Assembly: GCA_964035015.1 (NCBI GenBank)
Contig: OZ035998.1
Location: 16,546,679 to 16,610,678, forward strand
DNA length: 64,000 nt
DNA from: Corallium rubrum
Lineage: Eukaryota > Cnidaria > Anthozoa > Scleralcyonacea > Coralliidae
Direction of reading: 5' to 3'
In this document: in pieces, positions 21,688 to 30,782 of the stretch
Numbering within the stretch: the first letter of the stretch is position 1
Layout: each line of letters opens with the position of its first letter
Made by a program: the position numbers and the translations under genes
The notes under the pieces: generated by a model
Told to the model about the DNA's origin: nothing
The model's database searches: none
Seen by the model: the letters and a program-made list of their open reading frames with translations, nothing else

Positions 21688-24600
21688 GTATTGATTTTTT
21701 TATTTGATTTTTTTTACAAGGTGTTGGTTTTTTACAAGGTGCTGACTTATTTATTGTTTGCGTGGGTTTTCGTACTAAGAATGAACAAGGTTATGATATA
21801 TTTAAGTACTAGTTTAGATATTTATACAAGCAAAGTTACATATTAAAGACGGTTTCTCTGCAATAGAACCATGAGCTTTAAATTCACTTCGATCTGGATA
21901 TTTATTTATTCGGTTTTAAACAAGGGACGGCAGAGAACGATATTCCCTGTAGTAAAAAATAGAAAAGTTAATTCCACTTAATTGAATGACCACTATCTTT
22001 TAAAGGTATAGACGACTGCCATATTGCCCTCTTTATTATTTTCTTATGATCAATATTTGATTATAAAACATTTAGATTAGTTTAGTTGCGATCGAGATAA
22101 GACAAGGATTGTTTACAGATTCCTTTTTCTTGACTACACACATAGTTATTGCATTGTAAGACCTACTGGCACTTGGTCAATTTTAACGACTGGTACGACT
22201 CGACCAATTGGCACAAAAAGGAAATGACATACGAGTGTTTGGGCGTACTGACGAGTTGACTGAAACACGGTTAATACAACAGAACTTGGTATTAAGTAAC
22301 GAATTTCACGATATTGGCACGACTGGTATCAGTTCGACAGTATTGAACATATGTGCTACATGCAGCTGAAGAATTGCCTGTCCTATATTATTTTAATGTC
22401 GCTTCATTAATTTTGAGTCATATATGATGTTCCTCCGTAAAATTCAATGATTTTATTTTACTTGTCAAAGGGATACGTCTCGGAAAGTCATAAAGCCCAA
22501 AGAGTTACATTGAGAAAGCAAAAATCTAACTAGAAATATGTTAACACAACAACCCCTCGCCCTCTTTTACACGAATTTTTGTGAATATACTTCGCATAAC
22601 CCTTTGATTAGAAAAACACCTTCGCGCTCTTTTTCATTGGCAGCCTGGAAATAACCGTAGGAACAATTCAAAATACAGTTTTAAACAATTTTAAACTTTT
22701 AATTAAAGTATAATATTTGAAATAAAAAAGTTGTTTAACTCTAATTTTTAAAGAAAAAGGTAATAAATAACAAAGAAAATTTTCAAGACAATATTCAGAA
22801 AAAAATTGAGATGAAGAAAACGCAGGTCGCATCCACGGTTTGAACTCGGGCATTTTGCGTGCGAACTAACAATGTTACCACCAGGCTACTGAAGCAAACG
22901 TCAAAATATAAGCAAAATATTAGGGTTATATTTTCTTGCCATGTTTACAAAGAACATTGCTAGAGCATCTAAGAATATTTACATTTTTCAAAGGCATTGG
23001 ACATTGGCATCTCAAACTCATTTATAGAATAGCAAAAACAAGTTTCGTGTCAAAATCCGAAGTGTTAAAACTGTTTTCACCTGAAAAAACTGTTTTCATG
23101 CAGTCTATTAATACATCTGTAATATTTCAACATGCAGCATTTATATGTTTAACAGACGAAAAATTGCTCCACCGATTTTTATGCCAAATTACAAACAAGC
23201 TAAATACGGTAAGTTTTACTATAGAAGTGGTTTTACCATATATAAGAAAAATATTTAAAAGGAGAAATATAAGACGCCAGCCAACAACGGGCAAGCGAAA
23301 ACATAACGGATACGTTTAAAATTCATTAAGGACACACGAAATCGAAATCAAAGTTACTGCAACAGTGACAGGATTTATTAAAAACAGAGAAACTCGAACA
23401 GCATTGCTACTAAATGTTCGTGATTTAATACTGAAAGCGGCCGCTCTATAGTTTTACCGTAAGCTTAACCATTTCAGCCTTTTTCTTCGTTGGGTTTTCG
23501 CTAGTGCTTTTCCACCGTTTTCTTCTACCAAGGATGTTGTTCTGCTTTACACGTAAACGTTGATTTGTTTCTGTCCTTTTGAACGGGATATACGTATCCA
23601 AAAAATCCTTTTCTGAAGTCTTTTTGTGAAGAACAAATTATGTTGTTGAAGTTTTTTTCTCAGGAATAGATTTTATAATTTTATTGTTCCCAGTGCCCCG
23701 CAATCCTTACCGCGCAAGTGAACGTACCATGCATAGAAATAAATAAATAAATATTCAGATCACAGGAATCTGTTCAGATATCACGCTTGTCCACGCGTGT
23801 CGAGATTAGCTCCCTCACCGGGCTCCGTGCCTTCGGCCCTACGCCCGGGCTTGGGGAAAAGGACGATTATATATCTTGAGAAATAATAGTATTAGGCACT
23901 TTTCATAAAGTATCTACCACCCAGGGGCAAGGGATATTTTGAAGCGTATGGAAATTTTACCTTCTCATTCAATGGGGATGAAATATAAAAAAAATTAAAA
24001 TCCACTTTTAATGTACAAAAATAATTTAAAATTGCTAGTGTCACACCGACACAGTTTATCCTCCTCCTTCAGCCAAACTTTAGGAATAGACATTTCACTA
24101 ATGTTTCCTGCGATTTTTTTTTTCATTCTATTTTTTATTTTATTATTCAACATGTTATACAGTTGTTAGATATACTGAAGAGATATACTAAGAGGAACGT
24201 TCCTCTCTGACGAAGGGCCTCCGTTCGAAACGTTAGACTACTACGTTCTCTGTTTCGGCAGTGTATCTAACCTTACTATATTTCGATTGTTTGAACACTG
24301 CATGCCTACGCAGTGCACGCTATACTTTTATTACAGTTGTTGTCTTGTTATTACAGGAAGGGTATGAATATTCAAGTAATATTTGAATGGGGTACGAAAT
24401 TTTTGCCTAAAGTTTGCATGTTAGGGATGTTATACTTTTTTAAAAGAAGATTAAGGTTTAATATCTTCCGCCCTGGGGTTGTAGATACTTTATGGCCGTT
24501 CTATATGTCTGCTAGCTTATCTGAAACCAATTTTATAGCAATGGAGTTCTCTTTCGTACTCTATTTTGTCATAAACTATTTAGATTTATACTAGAATTGT

Positions 24601-27600
24601 TTAATAATGCTTTAATAAAGTTAGAAATGTTCTTTCCTTTCTTCAAGATGTGGTTGTAAAATGTGTACTCAGTCAGAACACTCCAGTAAATGATGCAATG
24701 TTCAGAGTCAAGCCAAAACTTTCAGTGGCGGGTGCCGTCTTCTCCCTTCAGGAGACCGGAGGGTATGTTTCTCTCCCTGATCCTAGGAAAGGAGTACTAA
24801 AGCTGGTAAAGAGTCTAGTTGGTTTGACACTAGGACTCGACAACACCAGAAGGCACAGCGTCGTTCTAGTCGTTACAACATCGACTGGCGTAACCAACGT
24901 GAACGTTGAATTTATTATATTGGTTGAAAGGTTTGCTGATACACTTGTCGCTGATATAGTAGCTAGTATCAAAACTCTGGTCACGGATGACAACATATTT
25001 CGTGCCGTGACGACTAAATACCCCATCTACAGGAAGCTCCATCGCATTTTGCTCAGAGGAACCAAAAGATCCAATTCATTGTCGAAAGCAAATTGTTCGT
25101 TTCGAAGAGCGCTTGCATTGCTGATTCGGAAGATTCTCCTACTGTTGAAACTAGAAGGTAAAGTAGCAATTGTTTTTGTTTTTTGTTTCTTTTTCAAATT
25201 TGAGTAGCCTAAACAAGAATAACTTGCGAATAATGACTGCATTAATTATTTAATGCTCTAATATAATGGGGTTTTGATGAGTTTACAGCAACAGGGTCTG
25301 TTTTGAGCCGCATGCATCTTCTTTTAACGTCACAAAGGAAGCTTGGTTGCGATAACAGAAAATCGCACAAGATAATTTTCTTTCTTCCAGCTTCCTCCTT
25401 TCTCTTAGCATGGCACACCAATACATGAAAGCGGAAACACCGCGCTGTTAAACTTTTTGCGCCAGTGTGAGCTCCTGACCAAAAAAAGCGTTTGTAAATA
25501 GATAATAGAGACATTTAAATTGTTTCTTTCCCCGTAAGGTCTATAAACGCTGCCTGACGTTAGAGGTTGCACGTTTGTGGTTTCAGATATATGTACGTTT
25601 TTTACGGCAAAAGGTCGTTTTTCACGTAAGTCGTTTACGTATGCATTTCTATGACTGGAGTTTGCAATATGTTACGTATAAATACTTATGGTGTGCTATT
25701 TTAAGGTAATTCCTGTGATTATTCCAGAAATGAAAAGTTGCTGAAACTCTCCAGTATATTAAAGTTTATAATATGTTTATAGTAAAATAACAAAAAAAGA
25801 AGTTGGGGTCACTTTGGGGTCAAGAATTCGTTTAAAAAACACAGCAGCCAGTTAATCATGATGTTTTCCCAATTTCTAGCTGTTTTGGCTAACTTTTGAT
25901 TTCGTCTTGTTATCTTTAAAAATCCTTCTTAAAAGCACGTAGTTTATACTGAGTGGAAAAATATATGATGTTTTAGATGCACTTGTAATGTATATGAACT
26001 ATTTAGTGGCAACAAATAATGGAAGAAAATTTGACACAAATGACATTTGACAAACATTTTTGCGATATAAGAATGTCCACATTCTTTCTTGTGCATGTTT
26101 TTTGAAGCTCTATTCTTTCATATATATGCTGTAGAGCTGGTGGAGGAAATCAATAATTGAAAAAAATGGGGGTCACCGAGCTACAGAAGGTTAAAGCTTG
26201 GACATGGAGCGTTTCCCTATCATTTCATCTATATACGAGACCACGCAACAACTTTTTAATTTTTTTCAATAACCAAAAATTAAGTTAGTATCTTCTTGTC
26301 AAAGTTATTAGTGGCTGATTTAACCTCCTTAGTGACATTTTTATGTGTTTTTTTCTCTAACACTTAGATACATCTTGAATTAGTATTGCAGAATTATGCG
26401 CAGAAAAGCTGCGCAGTGCAAAACTGAGGAATTACCTTAAGTAATTTTCTTAGACTTGCTATGAATTTTAAAAGCAAAAAGTAAAGCTTTTTGCCTTAAC
26501 AAGAAAACTCAACGTTAAAATAGAAAGTATCTTTGTTTCCACTTGTGTAGCAGAAATATAGCTCTTTATTTATTACTTTGTATTTTTATATTGGCATATA
26601 GTTTGTTTTTTCTGCGATAGTTTAGAATTAAGTTAAACTTTGCATTAATCGCAGAGGTTTCAATTATCTAAATGCACAAGTTATCCCAACTTCAAACACC
26701 AAACATGAGCAAACCGCGAACGGGAGTTTGCTGTTTACGGTAAACGTGGATAAAGGTATCCAATTATAGAAAGTTGATTCAAAAGCTTGAAGTTCGTACG
26801 CCAGGTGACGCCGAGTGGCAGAAGAAATCTGAAAAGTTCAATTTAAAACCGAAGACATAATTGAAACCAGTTACTCGGTTCCACTTTTATGAACTGTCTA
26901 AGTTTGAGTTTTTGCTCCTTTTGCTGAACTCCTGTGAACAACGACCGCGTCGCATCGAAATAAAGACTGGCACTAGTACCTTGTGTGGTACAGGTAACAA
27001 ACAACAAGGTGCTTGGTGGGTTTTACCGGTATGACGTTAAAGACGATGGAGTACCCATTCTCCTAGAAGCGCGGTCATGCTTCATGAGGACCTAAGAAGG
27101 CTTCGCTGCGAAATTCAAATTTCTCTTTACTTTTGCTAAGTTAGATGCTAACCCTTTCAGAAGAAAATATAACTTCAGTAGGTTCAGTTGACCTTTAAAC
27201 TCCTAATAATTAAATAATGATACCATAGATAATGGAAGGGGAACTGGATAGGAAACTTCAAACGAGGTTAAAGAACCGGAAACGTTGTTTGCACAACTTG
27301 CTGTGGTAATTACACACTTAAAAGCAGCTAATGCACCTATTGCTGAAATTAGACAAAAGTGTAATATCACTTAAGTTCAACAGTGTCTGATTTTAGCCAT
27401 GTGGGACCACCCGTTAGGTGCATTGCCCGCTTATCCCCGAGCCGGGCGTAGGGCCGAAGGCCCGGAGCCCGGTGAGGGTGCTAATCTCGACATGCGTGGA
27501 GTCCACTTTACACGCGTGTTAAAATGCGAGGGAGACGAAATCTGTGAAATAGTTTATTTGTTTGTTTGTATATATATATGTTTGGTACTGTGTCACGCGG

Positions 27601-30600
27601 TAAGAATAGTTGGACACTGGTGACTAGCGACGAAGAAAACTATAAAGTATAAACTCTCAAACAAATAGTATTTTGCTTTCGTTTATTAAAACGAAACGAA
27701 ATGGAGCACGAAGAAAAGGATACAAACAAGCCGTTTAATATATCTTGAAGAGAAACCAGAGAACTTGAAGAAATCAAACGCCGTATGGTAAACAAAAACG
27801 GTAGGATTCTTGTTGTTTTCAAGTTTTCGCTTAACCTAAACTGTCCTAAACAATATACAGCTTCACGTTTTCGTGCTTTCCCTTTGCTCGTCCAAAGCAT
27901 AAATCACCTTAACTAAAGCTAACTTATAACACTACCTTAGACTTTATGTGGACGCGATGTTTTTCATTGGCATTGGATGCATCTTATTTATTAAATACTC
28001 ATGGGCTTTGGCGATTTTTTTGGCTGTATTTCCAAATTTTCGACTGAAACGTTATCTGTTTAATACTTCTTTCTAGAATCCGATTCTACAGAATTGTTTT
28101 TATCTCAGACTCTATTATAAATGTAATTTTTGAGCTGTTGACTTTTAATTTTGCTTTTGCAAAACATGTATGCATAGGGAAGCCATTCAAGGCTTGTTAA
28201 AAACAATCCCTTTTGAAACCTCCTAAAAACATATTTTGTAACAACCAGAATAACAATGAAATCTTAGTTTTGCTTTGATATGTTAAATCAGTTTAGTCAT
28301 CTTATCCATAAATTATAGAATTATCTTGAGGATTATCATTTGTTTTTATATCTGTAAATTCTGTTTGTTTTTATATTGGCTGTATATCAGGTGTGATTAT
28401 TTTAATCAGGGTGGGTGGGTGGGTGGGTGGGTGGGTGGGTGGCTTGGTTTGGGGGGTGTTTCAAAAAAGCATTTAATAAAAGCGGGCGAGGGGTTGTTGC
28501 ATTCATGTATTTCTAGTAAGCGTATAATTACCATTGCAAGTTGTGCAAACATCGTTTCCGGTTTCGTAAGTTTCCTATCCAGTTCCACTTCCATTATCTA
28601 TGATGATACCAACACAATATTTACGTACTTTCTCTACATTCTTAGCTGCAAGTACTGTAATTCACCTCGGACCAGAAGGAATGTTATCACCCGAAAAGGT
28701 AAACGAAGTAATTGCGCAAACTGGCTGCATAGATGCCATTCCAGAACCCACATGTCCACTCAATGATGTATTTCGAACCATTGATGGCACCTGTAATAAC
28801 CGTGAAAATCCCACATTGGGTGCGGCTGAAACAGGATTTGGACGATTTGTCGCACCAAGATACTTTGATGTGGATGGACTCGATGAGCCGCTCGGAGCAG
28901 GCGATCAGCCAAACGCACCAATCGTACCCATTGCATTTCAAGTTACGCAAGATTATATTATAGAACAAGCCGTAAGTCAGGCCAACCGACGTGGGTTACA
29001 GCATATGCTTATGCAATGGGGGCAATTTATTGATCATGATATGACTTTAGCACCAGAAAGTGAAGGAGGAGATCGTTGTGAAGAAATACCGTAAGTTCGT
29101 GACATTATATTTTCATCATAAAATTTTCACTTTTAACCTTTTAATCGGTTTTAAGTATTCTTGATATACTAAGGCATCCAATTTTATCTGTTTTAGTGGT
29201 GGTAGTGATTGTGGTTGTGGTAATGGTGGTAGTGGTGATGGTTCAGTGAAGTTGAGATGGTGGCGGTGGTGATGGTGGTGGTGGTAGTAATGGCGGTTGT
29301 GGTCATGCTGGTGGTAGTGGATGGTACTGGTGGTGATGGTGGTGATAGTTGTGTGATGGTACCAGGTGATGTGTATTTACAAAAAGTACCACATACGCTG
29401 TAAGCAACAGCTTTTTTTTTGTTTTTCTGCATAACAAACGTGCCAAACTAACACTTGTTCTCCAAGAATTAAAAAAAAGGCGCACTTGAGTGTTTGACTG
29501 TGTGACAAAATATTCCAGCGTAATAGGTTTCCCAAAGGCGCATGTGACTTTTTCAGTAATTCTGTTCGAACAGTGTTATTTAGCAATAACAACATTTGGC
29601 TTTATTTTATGGCAGTGGTGCTGAGAGGTCCGAATACGAAAATCCTGCAATCTGATTGGTTCATAAGCGGTCGGATATTTCCCGTATCCGCCAGCTCAGA
29701 GCCGAAAGATACAAAAAACTTAGTTTATCGGCGATAAAGAACCAAATTACAAATGAACTTTGATTAATTAACGAAGAACTGAAGAAGCCAAACAAATTAT
29801 CTTTCTTTATATCTGGGTTTTTCCCTTCTGAATAAAAACAACAAATATCTGTTAAACAAAACGTTGCGAGTTTTGCAATGGCGTTTTCATGTTTCTAATA
29901 ATTTTAAGTTAATAAAATAATTATTTCAACAAAGCCATATAATAAACTACTCGCTTGTTCGATCTGTACTAGTGAATATCAGACCTCGGACCGTTTTTGT
30001 TTTTTTTGCACGGACCTCAACTCGCTGCGGTCGTCTCGATCCATACTGAAAAACATCGGTCCAATATTTCACTAGTACATACCTCACGCTCAGTCAATAA
30101 GTAGGTATCATTTGCTTTTAGATGCAATGGCAGCGAAGAGGACTTCATAGCTCCATGCTTTCCAATTCTTGCAATACCAAGTCAGGTAGCATCTAGAAGT
30201 AACTGTATTAGATTTGTAAGATCTGCTGCGGTGTGTCAACGTAAAGGCAACAATTTAACACCAAGAGAGCAAATTAACGTAAACACTGCGTACCTGGATG
30301 CTTCTATGGTTTATGGATCATCCGAAACCGTTCAAACGGCTTTGAGAGATTTGACGAGTAAGTGCGTGATCCATGATATTATCAAACTACAGTAAAATCG
30401 CTCTATTTAGGGGACACTCTCGGGACAAGAATTCATTTTTTGTTTGTTTGTTTGTTTGTTTGTTTGTTTGTTTGTTTGTTTGTTTGTTTGTTTGTTTGTT
30501 TGTTTGTTTGTTTGTTTGTTTGTTTGTTTGTTTGTTTGTTTGTTTGTTTGTTTGTTCGTTCGTTCGTTCGTTCGTTCGTTCGTTCGTTCGTTCGTTCGTT

Positions 30601-30747
30601 CGTTCGTTCGTTCGTTCGTTCGTTCGTTCGTTCGTTCGTTCGTTCGTTCGTTCGTTCGTTCGTTCGTTCGTTTGTTTGTTTGTTTGTTTGTTTGTTTGTT
30701 TGTTTGTGTGTTTGTTTGTTTGTTTATGTGTTTGTTTGTTTATGTGT

Positions 30748-30782
<35 letters not shown>

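Larger units (their letters stand above)
21688..24647 (+). other. Intron 1 of peroxidase paralogue 1
   Basis: This 2.96-kb phase 1 intron holds a tRNA-like SINE head (about 22815-22895), a GC-rich inverted-repeat arm (23793-23862) and a hammerhead-like repeat (24183-24345). The frames at 22936-23319 and 24313-24594 have no recognisable motif. Confidence 0.75.
25158..28645 (+). other. Intron 2 of peroxidase paralogue 1
   Basis: This 3.5-kb intron holds a transposon fragment (about 26740-27200), one arm of an inverted repeat (27226-27375) whose partner abuts exon 3, a GC-rich arm (27425-27510) and a GGGT tract. The stretch 25160-26700 shows nothing recognisable. Confidence 0.75.

Noticed and set aside
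22815-22895. Functional tRNA gene on the minus strand
   Set aside because: A- and B-box-like motifs exist but the acceptor and anticodon stems do not pair.
24313-24594. 93-codon frame in peroxidase intron 1
   Set aside because: Overlaps the tail of a dispersed repeat and AT-rich sequence; no motif, no paralogous counterpart in paralogue 2.
28409-28462. Telomeric repeat
   Set aside because: The unit is GGGT, not the metazoan TTAGGG, and it lies inside an intron.
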